Below, piece after piece: positions 17,804-25,632 of a stretch of 64,000 bases of DNA. The position numbers and the translations under genes are program-made. The notes below the pieces were generated by a model. That model did not search any database. It was not told the origin of the DNA and was given only the letters and a program-made list of their open reading frames with translations. The DNA comes from Pedobacter sp014947265 (GTDB taxonomy: Bacteria; Bacteroidota; Bacteroidia; Sphingobacteriales; Sphingobacteriaceae), in contig NZ_JADCNK010000012.1 in NCBI RefSeq assembly GCF_014947265.1, positions 62,001-126,000 on the forward strand. The letters run 5' to 3'. Position 1 is the first letter of the stretch. Each line of letters starts with the position of its first letter.

Positions 17804-20124
17804 ACCAACGCTGTGTTGTTTACTTCAATTTCAGTATTTCCAGTCAATTTATAAAACTGGTTTCTAATGCCGATTTCTAAATCAACAGCGGCATTATTTT
17901 TAATATTGATACCGCTCTCGGTAATATTAATCTTTAGGGTAGCGCCTCTAAACCCAATGGTAAATGAAAAAGATTTCCATTTGCCTGGCAAGAAAGGATT
18001 AAACTGCAATTTACCGTCGCGCACACGCATGCCCGCAAAACCTTCTACCACACTCATCCAGGTTCCTGCCATAGAAGTGATGTGTAAACCATCTTCTGTA
18101 TCGTTGTTATAATCATCCAGATCTAAACGAGCGGTACGTAAGTAGAATTCGTATGCACGTGCTTCGTCATTTAATTTTGCCGCTAAAATACTGTGTACAC
18201 AAGGCGACAATGAACTTTCGTGCACGGTACGTGGCTCATAAAAATCGAAGTTGCGTTTTAACGTATCCAGATCGTAATCTTCTTCAAAGAAATATAATCC
18301 TTGTAAAACATCGGCCTGTTTAATGAAACACGAGCGTAAAATCCTGTCCCAGCTCCATTTTTGATTAATCGGGCGTTCGCTGGCAGGTAGATCTTTCACT
18401 AAAGTCTGTTCTTTATCTAAATATCCATCCTGCTGTAAGAAAATGCCCAGTTTTTCATCTTGTGGATAATACATCTTTTCGATAATATCAGCCCAATCGG
18501 CAAATTCTTTCTGATTAAAACTTAATGCTTTTAATAAAGTATTGTATTTCTCTGGCTGCTGTGCTTTTACAATTTCGGCGGCTTCGGTAGCATATTTCAT
18601 ACACCAGGTTGCCAAAATGTTAGTGTACCAGTTGTTGTTTACATTGTTCTCATATTCGTTTGGTCCGGTTACACCAAGCATTACATATTGCTGTTTATCG
18701 TTGCTCCAGTTAACGCGTTGTTTCCAGAAACGGGCAATACCGATCAATACCTCTAAACCAAAATCAGAAAGGTAACTTTCATCGCCTGTATAACGGATAT
18801 AATTAAAAATGGCAAAAGCGATGGCTCCATTACGGTGGATTTCTTCGAAAGTAATTTCCCACTCGTTGTGGCATTCCTCACCGTTCATCGTTACCATTGG
18901 ATATAGCGCTGCACCATCTTTAAAACCTAATTTTGCGGCGTTTTCTATGGCTTTACCCAATTGTTTATGGCGATACACCAACAAATTTTTACTTACTTCC
19001 TGTCGAGCAGTTGCCAGGTAAAAAGGCACGCAATAAGCCTCAGTATCCCAATAGGTTGAGCCACCATATTTTTCGCCGGTAAAACCTTTCGGACCAATGT
19101 TCAATCGGTCATCTTTACCGGTATAGGTTTGAAAAAGTTGAAAAATATTAAAGCGAATAGCCTGTTGAGCTGAAACGTCACCTTCGATAATGATGTCGCT
19201 TTCTTCCCACTTGATTGCCCATGCTTCGGCTTGTTCCTTTAACAAGGTATCAAAACCCTTAGCAGATGCTTTGGCTATTACAGATTTTGTTTCTTTTAAA
19301 AGTGATTCTTTAGGATAATTTTCTGAAGATAAATTCGCTGCAATTTTAATCAGCGTGATCTCTTCGTTTGCTTTAATATCGAGAGAAAAAGTTTGTCCCA
19401 CAAATTTCTCTTTGCGAACAGCCTCAGGATTGAGATTTAATTTCTCCGCGTTTTTATACAGCTCGATATTACTCCCTGTGCAAACTTCAAATTCAGTTTT
19501 CTTTGTTCTTAGTTTGATATAAGCTTCTGCTCCTGCTCCTGAAATTTCATCGGCAACCATATACCAGAATTTTTCGTCATAGTTACTGTCCTGATTTTTA
19601 ACATCGCCATCAATAAAAGTCATTAATGTTAATTTACCATCAAAATTTAATGGCGTAATGCTATAACGAATCGCACCAACTTCATCATCAGCAATGCTGC
19701 AAAAACGGGTTGATTTAACTTTTAAGGTTTTACCCCTTTTTAATTTTGCAGTGAAGGTACGCTCCAGGTATCCCCCATGCATGTTCAGCACACGTTTAAA
19801 ATCGCTTACCTCAGCTGTTGCTAAATCAAGAATCTCATCATCTAGTTTTACTTCGATACCTATCCAGTTTGCCGCGTTTAATACTTTTGCAAAATATTCG
19901 GGATAACCGTTTTTCCACCATCCCACACGTGTTTTATCCGGATAATAAACACCTGCAACGTAATTTCCAGGTAGGGTTTCTCCGGTATACGTTTCTTCAA
20001 AGTTGGCGCGCTGGCCCATACGTCCATTACCCAAACTGAAAATACTTTCCGAAATTTTATTTAAATGTGGATCAAAGCCTTCTTCGATAATATTCCACTC
20101 ATCTGCTTTAATGTAGTTTCTCAT
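17800..20124 (-). CDS. mapA: Maltose phosphorylase (glycoside hydrolase family 65)
   Basis: This cytoplasmic enzyme splits maltose with phosphate into beta-glucose 1-phosphate and glucose. The 774 residues show the GH65 order: N-terminal beta-sandwich, linker, (alpha/alpha)6 barrel, and C-terminal jelly-roll. The catalytic acid is E490 in GVTGPNEYENNVNNNWYTN, matching the position known for Lactobacillus maltose phosphorylase, and the phosphate-site segment HESSLSPCVHS is present. The beta-phosphoglucomutase gene lies immediately upstream, which supports a beta-G1P product. Other GH65 specificities such as kojibiose or trehalose are possible, but the context favours maltose. Its stop overlaps the next start. 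Confidence 0.93.
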   Translation of the reverse strand: MRNYIKADEWNIIEEGFDPHLNKISESIFSLGNGRMGQRANFEETYTGETLPGNYVAGVYYPDKTRVGWWKNGYPEYFAKVLNAANWIGIEVKLDDEILDLATAEVSDFKRVLNMHGGYLERTFTAKLKRGKTLKVKSTRFCSIADDEVGAIRYSITPLNFDGKLTLMTFIDGDVKNQDSNYDEKFWYMVADEISGAGAEAYIKLRTKKTEFEVCTGSNIELYKNAEKLNLNPEAVRKEKFVGQTFSLDIKANEEITLIKIAANLSSENYPKESLLKETKSVIAKASAKGFDTLLKEQAEAWAIKWEESDIIIEGDVSAQQAIRFNIFQLFQTYTGKDDRLNIGPKGFTGEKYGGSTYWDTEAYCVPFYLATARQEVSKNLLVYRHKQLGKAIENAAKLGFKDGAALYPMVTMNGEECHNEWEITFEEIHRNGAIAFAIFNYIRYTGDESYLSDFGLEVLIGIARFWKQRVNWSNDKQQYVMLGVTGPNEYENNVNNNWYTNILATWCMKYATEAAEIVKAQQPEKYNTLLKALSFNQKEFADWADIIEKMYYPQDEKLGIFLQQDGYLDKEQTLVKDLPASERPINQKWSWDRILRSCFIKQADVLQGLYFFEEDYDLDTLKRNFDFYEPRTVHESSLSPCVHSILAAKLNDEARAYEFYLRTARLDLDDYNNDTEDGLHITSMAGTWMSVVEGFAGMRVRDGKLQFNPFLPGKWKSFSFTIGFRGATLKINITESGINIKNNAAVDLEIGIRNQFYKLTGNTEIEVNNTALV

Positions 20125-20225
20125 ATTCTAGTATCAAGTAGCGAGTTACTAGTATCAAGTAATTAGTATCGGGTATCAAGATAAATTAACTACTTGATAC
20201 TTGCTACTTAATACTTGCTACTCCT
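20125..20225. repeat. AGTATCAAGTA repeat cluster between GH65 and pgmB genes
   Basis: The plus strand carries AGTATCAAGTAGCGAG, AGTATCAAGTAATTAG and GGTATCAAG, then the complementary CTACTTGATACTTGCTAC and ATACTTGCTACT, so the whole gap can fold into a hairpin. Related words are at 1755-1790 and 20931-20962. Confidence 0.75.
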
Positions 20226-20912
20226 TTACAACTCTTCTAAATCTTTAACTGTTAATTTATCTAATCCACTTACTACCACATCTGCATCGGTGAGTACGCT
20301 TTTTTCGCCGATACCGATAGCTTTCATTCCGCCTCTTTTTGCCGCTTCTACGCCTGCAACAGCATCTTCAAAAACTACGCATTCATTAGGTTTAAAGCCT
20401 AAAAGTTCTGCTCCTTTTAAAAATACCTCGGGATCTGGTTTTGATTTGGTGACCATATTGCCATCCACAATTTCATCGAAGAAATGGGCCAAATTTGTTT
20501 TTTCTAAAATGATCCCTGAGTTTTTACTTGCCGAGCCTAAAGCCAATTTATAACCGGCTTTGTGAATAGCGGTTAAAAAATCAACAGTTCCGGGTAAAAC
20601 TTCTGAAGGTGTCATTTTGGTAATCATATCTACATACCAGCCGTTTTTTAAACTGGCAAGTTCTTCTTTTTCGGCATCGGTTTTATCTACTCCGCCCCAG
20701 GCGAGAATCTTGTTTAAACTTTCTACCCGACTAACGCCTTTTAACTGCTCGTTCTGCTCTTCTGTAAAATCGAAACCCATAGTGTTGGCTAAACGTTTCC
20801 AGGCTTTATAATGGTAAACGGCAGTATCTACCAGCACACCATCAAGATCGAAAAGACAAGCTTTGATTTGAGATTTGAGATCTGAGACTTGAGATTTGAG
20901 ATTTTCTTGCAT
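20226..20912 (-). CDS. pgmB: Beta-phosphoglucomutase (HAD superfamily)
   Basis: It converts beta-glucose 1-phosphate, the maltose phosphorylase product, to glucose 6-phosphate in the cytoplasm. The 228-residue HAD protein has the nucleophile motif CLFDLDGVLVDTA, the cap domain with KRLANTMGFDF and GVSRVESL, LALGSASKNSG (motif II), and CVVFEDAVAGVEAAKRGGM (motif IV). Homologues normally start one residue before IKACLFDLDG. Here 15 extra residues (MQENLKSQVSDLKSQ) come from an AGATTTGAGATCTGAGACTT-type repeat, and no nearer start codon is available, so the repeat appears to supply the translated N terminus. Confidence 0.94.
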   Translation of the reverse strand: MQENLKSQVSDLKSQIKACLFDLDGVLVDTAVYHYKAWKRLANTMGFDFTEEQNEQLKGVSRVESLNKILAWGGVDKTDAEKEELASLKNGWYVDMITKMTPSEVLPGTVDFLTAIHKAGYKLALGSASKNSGIILEKTNLAHFFDEIVDGNMVTKSKPDPEVFLKGAELLGFKPNECVVFEDAVAGVEAAKRGGMKAIGIGEKSVLTDADVVVSGLDKLTVKDLEEL

Positions 20913-20930
20913 CTTTTGTTATATTTTTTT

Positions 20931-20997
20931 GTATCAGGTAGTGAGTATCAAGTATCGAGATGTAAAGCTACACCTTAAACTCTCTACCTTTACCCAT
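20931..20997. repeat. TATCAAGTA-type repeat between pgmB and GH13 genes
   Basis: The plus strand contains GTATCAGGTAGTGAGTATCA and AGTATCGAG, the same words as at 20125-20225, followed by ACTCTCTACC-type sequence like that at 1800-1830. No gene fits here. Confidence 0.6.
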
Positions 20998-22932
20998 CTA
21001 TCTTAGCTCAAGCACCAAAGTGGTCTTAGCGGGTACTTTAATGTTTTTGAATTCGATGTTTTCGCCTGTAATTACGTTGTTAGCGGAAGTAATTCCTGCT
21101 GTTCTTTCGGCAAAGCGATCGGTATTTAATGTTTTTTCTTTTTCAGTATTGTTTACAATAACCATTACAGTGCCTTTTGGTTCTACATTGTAGCGGAAAT
21201 AAACATAAATATCATCTTGCGGTACAAACTGCATCAATTTACCTGTTTGCAATGCCGGACTGTTTTTGCGGAAATTCGCTAAGGTTTTTACAAAGTTGAA
21301 CGCTTCATTCTCTTTGTTTGTACGTCCATCGGCAATGAATTTATCTTTTTTATCACCTTCCCATCCACCAGGAAAATCAGAACGGATCAATCCATCTGGA
21401 TTGGAGAAATTTTTCATTAAAATTTCAGTTCCGTAATACATCTGCGGAATGCCCCGCATGGTTAACAAGATACTCATTCCCATTTTGTATTTATCGAAAT
21501 CTTCGCCAACCATTGAGTAAAAGCGACTCATATCGTGGTTATCTAAAAATATGCAGTTGGTATTTGGGTTTTTGTAAAGAAAATCGTGTGCCAGGGTTGC
21601 ATACAAACGGTTAATTCCGTCTACCCAACCATTCTTGCCATTTATTCCTTCATAAATCGCATCTTTTAAAGTAGCATCGGTAATGCCTTGTAAATGGGTA
21701 TCGAAACCACGGTTAACGGTATTACCACCCGTAAAAAAAGCCTGATTGGCCACTGCGGTTACCAATGTTTCGCCGAATACGGATAAGTGCGGGAATTCTG
21801 CCTGCACTTTTAAAGCCCAATCGGCCATATAAACCGGATCGTTGTAACCGTAGGTATCCAGGCGTAAACCATCAATACCTGCATATTCAATCCACCAGAT
21901 GTGGTTTTGGGTCAGGTAATTCTGTACATAAGGATTACGCTGGTTTAAATCGGGCATTGAAGGTACAAACCAGCCATCCAGCATCTGCTTGCGGTCGGCT
22001 GCTGATGCATGTACATCCATTAAGGTCTGATCGCGATAACTCGTTTGCGTGTATTTCGGCCATTGGTTTAACCAGCTTTTCATCGGTAAATCTTTATAAA
22101 ACCAATGTTGGGTGCCAATATGGTTGTGTACAACATCTTTAATCACTTTTAATCCTTTGGCATGAGCAATATCAACATACTTTTTATAAAGTGCATTTGT
22201 GCCATAACGTGGATCTATTTTATAATGATCGGTTACTGCATAGCCATGATATGAAGCTTGTGGCATATCATTTTCTACCTCTGGTGTCATCCAAACGGTC
22301 GTAATTCCTAAATCTTTCAGGTAATCAAGGTGATTGATTACGCCCTGGATATCGCCACCGTGACGGTAGTACATGCTGTCGCGGTTTAATGCGGTTTCGG
22401 TTAAACCCTGAACAACATCGTTGCTTTTATCGCCGTTCGAAAAACGATCGGGCATGAGCAGGTAAATAAAATCTTTGTTGGTTACACCCTGAATCCTGCC
22501 TGCACTTTTATCCCGGTTTTTTAATTCGTAAGTGTAAGTAAATGTCTTTTTTCCGTTAATGGCAAAGTTAATCGGGAATTTGCCGGCCTTGGCTGATGGA
22601 GCAATTGTTAAGTCGAGAAATAAATAATTCGGGTTTTCAACTTTGTTAACCTTTGCGAGTTTTACCCCTGGATAAGCTAATGAAACCGAGCTTGAAGCAA
22701 TATTTTCGCCATGAACCAGCAATTGCAACTTAGGATTGTGCATACCTGTAAACCAGAACATCGGCTCTACCCGCTCTAACTTTTGTGCAAAAAGATTGAT
22801 GCTGCTAAGCAGTATAATAAGGATAGTCAACGTTTTTTTAAATCTCCACGCATTTGCATGGATTTTAGTTTGAGCATTTAAAGCAGAAGAATTAACGGAA
22901 AGAAAGGTAGCAGAGGTAAGTGATTTGATCAT
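20998..22932 (-). CDS. SusA-like GH13 neopullulanase/cyclomaltodextrinase
   Basis: A periplasmic enzyme that hydrolyses malto-oligosaccharides. A signal segment (TLTILIILLSSINLFAQ) precedes a cyclomaltodextrinase-N-type domain (RVEPMFWFTGMHNPKLQLLV onward, about 90 residues), then the GH13 barrel and a C-terminal beta domain. The catalytic residues are D359 (GLRLDTYGY), E388 (SVFGETLV) and the aspartate of FLDNHDMSRF. The N-terminal domain and its place after SusCDE resemble SusA of the Bacteroides sus system. The open frame reaches 22974 but that part lies in a hairpin, so I start at the ATG at 22932 (644 residues). No lipobox is seen, so it is not a surface SusG. Confidence 0.9.
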   Translation of the reverse strand: MIKSLTSATFLSVNSSALNAQTKIHANAWRFKKTLTILIILLSSINLFAQKLERVEPMFWFTGMHNPKLQLLVHGENIASSSVSLAYPGVKLAKVNKVENPNYLFLDLTIAPSAKAGKFPINFAINGKKTFTYTYELKNRDKSAGRIQGVTNKDFIYLLMPDRFSNGDKSNDVVQGLTETALNRDSMYYRHGGDIQGVINHLDYLKDLGITTVWMTPEVENDMPQASYHGYAVTDHYKIDPRYGTNALYKKYVDIAHAKGLKVIKDVVHNHIGTQHWFYKDLPMKSWLNQWPKYTQTSYRDQTLMDVHASAADRKQMLDGWFVPSMPDLNQRNPYVQNYLTQNHIWWIEYAGIDGLRLDTYGYNDPVYMADWALKVQAEFPHLSVFGETLVTAVANQAFFTGGNTVNRGFDTHLQGITDATLKDAIYEGINGKNGWVDGINRLYATLAHDFLYKNPNTNCIFLDNHDMSRFYSMVGEDFDKYKMGMSILLTMRGIPQMYYGTEILMKNFSNPDGLIRSDFPGGWEGDKKDKFIADGRTNKENEAFNFVKTLANFRKNSPALQTGKLMQFVPQDDIYVYFRYNVEPKGTVMVIVNNTEKEKTLNTDRFAERTAGITSANNVITGENIEFKNIKVPAKTTLVLELR

Positions 22933-22945
22933 GCTAAAACTTTTT

Positions 22946-22989
22946 AATTTTTTTAAAAATCCTGCAGAGATCAAAAGATCTCTACAGGA
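22946..22989 (-). terminator. Intra-operon hairpin between SusE/F-like and SusA-like genes
   Basis: On the minus strand TCCTGTAGAGATC pairs with GATCTCTGCAGGA across a TTTT loop (13 bp, one mismatch), followed by TTTTT and a further A/T run. It may be a partial terminator or an mRNA-stabilising 3' end that lets susCDE be expressed above the downstream enzyme genes. Confidence 0.7.
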
Positions 22990-23005
22990 ATAGTATAGTT
23001 AATAA

Positions 23006-24016
23006 TTAAATTTTAACCATGGTGTAAGCACCTGTTTTACCATCGGCATTAAGTGTTAAGATCAGCTTATAGGTACCAGCTACAGTAACATTAACATCTC
23101 CACCATTATCACCAATACTGGTTCCCCAATCGTGATTCCTTCTGAACTTAAAGGCACCAGGAGTTAAAGCAACGGTTGCAGTCCATGTGTTTTTACCATC
23201 GTTTACCGGACTAAGGTCAGTATCAACAGACCAGTTACTTCCGGGAATGGCATTACCAATAATTGACCAGTAATCTGCATCGGCGATGGTGTAAACATTC
23301 GCATTAAGATCGACAGTTAGCAGTTTAAAACCCGCCGAAACGGAGCTGATATCACCACCGGAAGTACTGAGTTTACCACCTCCTGCATCACCATAAGCTA
23401 AGTCAAATTTCTTCGCAGCAGTAATCTTAAAATTACCACCATCGAACTTGATAATTCCCGTATAAATGCCATTTCCGGAGACAGAAACTAAGCTATCAGC
23501 TGTTGGTGGATTCCATCCCTGATATGCCCCCGGTACGTACACCCAGGAAGTTAAAGGAAATGGCTTTGCACTTATAGAAACTACGTTACTGTAAACCGGG
23601 GTTATCGCATTGGAGATAGCTGCTTTTACCCTGATTTCTACATCAGAATTTACAGCAGTAGATAAATTTAAAGAAAGCAATAAATTGTTAAAATCCAATC
23701 CGTTGTAACTTTTACTAGTCACATTTGGATCAATAATTACTTCTTTTGTTTTATCTGCTGCAAAATTTGCTCCTTTTGGAGATAACTGTAAAGTATTGGT
23801 AACAGCTGCCTGATAACCAAAATTAGCATTGCTTAAAGTAAAAGTAACCACATTGGTAGTGAGCATGCTTTTATCCAAAACTACAGATGTAGCCGAACTT
23901 TTTAAAGAACCTCCGGTGCCTGCATTGGCTATGGCACGGGTTTCGTCTTTTTTGCATGACCATAGCGAGAGCATGATAAAGCTAAAGGCTAAGGATTTAA
24001 AGAATATTGATTTCAT
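23006..24016 (-). CDS. SusE/SusF-like starch-binding outer-membrane lipoprotein
   Basis: A 336-residue surface lipoprotein with the signal MKSIFFKSLAFSFIMLSLWSC, where the cysteine is followed by KKDE. An Ig-like N-terminal domain (SATSVVLDKSMLTTNVVTFT to about residue 150) is followed by two carbohydrate-binding repeats: one beginning SWVYVPGAYQGWNP and one around YWSIIGNAIPGSNW to the end. This is the SusE/F plan, in which such domains bind starch next to SusCD without hydrolysing it. It is the third gene of the operon, 17 bp after SusD. Which of SusE or SusF it matches better cannot be told by eye. Confidence 0.88.
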   Translation of the reverse strand: MKSIFFKSLAFSFIMLSLWSCKKDETRAIANAGTGGSLKSSATSVVLDKSMLTTNVVTFTLSNANFGYQAAVTNTLQLSPKGANFAADKTKEVIIDPNVTSKSYNGLDFNNLLLSLNLSTAVNSDVEIRVKAAISNAITPVYSNVVSISAKPFPLTSWVYVPGAYQGWNPPTADSLVSVSGNGIYTGIIKFDGGNFKITAAKKFDLAYGDAGGGKLSTSGGDISSVSAGFKLLTVDLNANVYTIADADYWSIIGNAIPGSNWSVDTDLSPVNDGKNTWTATVALTPGAFKFRRNHDWGTSIGDNGGDVNVTVAGTYKLILTLNADGKTGAYTMVKI

Positions 24017-24033
24017 CTTTATAAATATTAAGA

Positions 24034-25617
24034 TTAATAACCTGTGTTCTGAACCAGATTTGGATTGGCAATTAAATCTGCTGTCGGAATTGGATATAAG
24101 TTACGGTAAGCCGGTAAACTTGCGCCTGCTTTAACGCCTCCTTTAAATGGCCATAAATAAGTAGAACCAGTAAATTTGCCATAACGGATCAGATCAGTAC
24201 GACGGTGCGCTTCCCAATACAATTCACGGGCACGTTCGTCTAAAAAGAAATCTACTGAGAGGCTGCTTAAATCGCCACTGTTGTTACCATAAGCACGGCG
24301 ACGCAAGTTATTCACATAAGTAAGTGCTTGTGCTGTACTCCCGCCTGAACCACCACGCATTACGGCTTCACCATAGATTAAGTATTGCTCTGCTAAACGG
24401 AATAATGCAAAATCCAATGAACTGAATGTGCCGTTTAACGATGCAGGTGTAATTCCTCCGGAAGTAATGTTTTTAAATTTCGTTACCCTTAATCCATCTG
24501 TAAATACACCGATATCGTCCACATTACTTTTTGAGCCAAAAAATATACCGCGTTTATCTGCCGTTCCGTTAGGATCAGGAAATAATGCCGGTAAATTCTG
24601 ACGGGTCCTGTTACCACCCCAGCCACCTGAAGGTACTCCATATGATGCAGGGCTCATGTCTGCATTAATTGCAGCATTAACCAAAAAGGTAGTTCCTCCG
24701 AAATTTGTTCCTCTTACACCATCGTAATTAATGGTTAAAATGTTTTCTGTATTATTTACATTATTATCGGCCAAAAATAAATCTTTATAATTAGCTTTTA
24801 ATGAATAACCAGAGTTGATCACCTTAGTTGAGTAGGTAATGGCTTCTGCATATTTTGCAGTTCCCGTGTATACCTGAGCATTTAAATATAATCTGGCTAA
24901 CAATGCCCAGTCGGCTCCTTTATCTGCCCGGCCATAATCGTTGGTACGGGGATCGGCCAAATCACCTTCAATCGCTTTTAATTCTGATTCTACATAAGCG
25001 AACAAAGCTGCTCTTTGAATTTGTTTAGGATTGGTTTTGCCAATCGCATCCTCTTCTGTTACGAAAGGGGGATTTCCGAAACCATCTAATAAAACCCAAT
25101 ATTGAAATGCTCTTAAGAAACGGGCTTCGGCACGGTAACGTTGAATGGCTGAAGCATCGGCACCAGTAATATTGCGACTTGCCAGCTTCTCAGGTGTACT
25201 TTCGCGAAGAAACTCATTGCAAATCGTAATCTGCAAAATGCTTTTAGAATATAAACCCCTTAAAAATTGATTATCGCTATTCCAGGTAGCATAATCTAAT
25301 TCCGGAATACCTGTATCTCCCCAGGCACAAATTGCTTCATCGGTTACCAACTCCTGGGAAGTCCAGAATAAACGGAAGAAATCTGCAAAACCAGCATTTA
25401 AGCCGCCAATATCACTATTATCTGATCCTGTTGGACTGGTTAATGCGTAAGTAGCGTACAATTTCACCAGCTCTTGTTTGTATCCTGCAGGCGTAGCATA
25501 TACCACGTCGGCAGTTACATCATTCGTAGGCTTTAAATTTAAGGCATCTTTCTTACAAGAATTTAAAGAAAGTAATAAACCTGTGGTTGCCAATATTATT
25601 TTAAACGAATTTTTCAT
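24034..25617 (-). CDS. susD: SusD-like nutrient-binding outer-membrane lipoprotein (maltodextrin locus)
   Basis: SusD proteins form the lid over the SusC channel and capture the glycan at the cell surface. The 527-residue protein has a lipoprotein signal ending LLLSLNSC followed by KKDALNLKP, a helical TPR-like N-terminal half (AEARFLRAFQYWVLLDGFG) and the RagB/SusD C-terminal part (FFLDERARELYWEAHRRTDLIRYGKF). It lies 15 bp downstream of SusC and directly before the SusE/F-like gene. Starch or maltodextrin as ligand is inferred from the amylase, maltose phosphorylase and pgmB genes in the same operon. Confidence 0.93.
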   Translation of the reverse strand: MKNSFKIILATTGLLLSLNSCKKDALNLKPTNDVTADVVYATPAGYKQELVKLYATYALTSPTGSDNSDIGGLNAGFADFFRLFWTSQELVTDEAICAWGDTGIPELDYATWNSDNQFLRGLYSKSILQITICNEFLRESTPEKLASRNITGADASAIQRYRAEARFLRAFQYWVLLDGFGNPPFVTEEDAIGKTNPKQIQRAALFAYVESELKAIEGDLADPRTNDYGRADKGADWALLARLYLNAQVYTGTAKYAEAITYSTKVINSGYSLKANYKDLFLADNNVNNTENILTINYDGVRGTNFGGTTFLVNAAINADMSPASYGVPSGGWGGNRTRQNLPALFPDPNGTADKRGIFFGSKSNVDDIGVFTDGLRVTKFKNITSGGITPASLNGTFSSLDFALFRLAEQYLIYGEAVMRGGSGGSTAQALTYVNNLRRRAYGNNSGDLSSLSVDFFLDERARELYWEAHRRTDLIRYGKFTGSTYLWPFKGGVKAGASLPAYRNLYPIPTADLIANPNLVQNTGY

Positions 25618-25632
25618 TTCTCTTTATCTTTA

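Noticed and set aside
22933..22974. Upstream start of the SusA-like enzyme
   Set aside because: This part overlaps a hairpin with a T run; the ATG at 22932 is more plausible.
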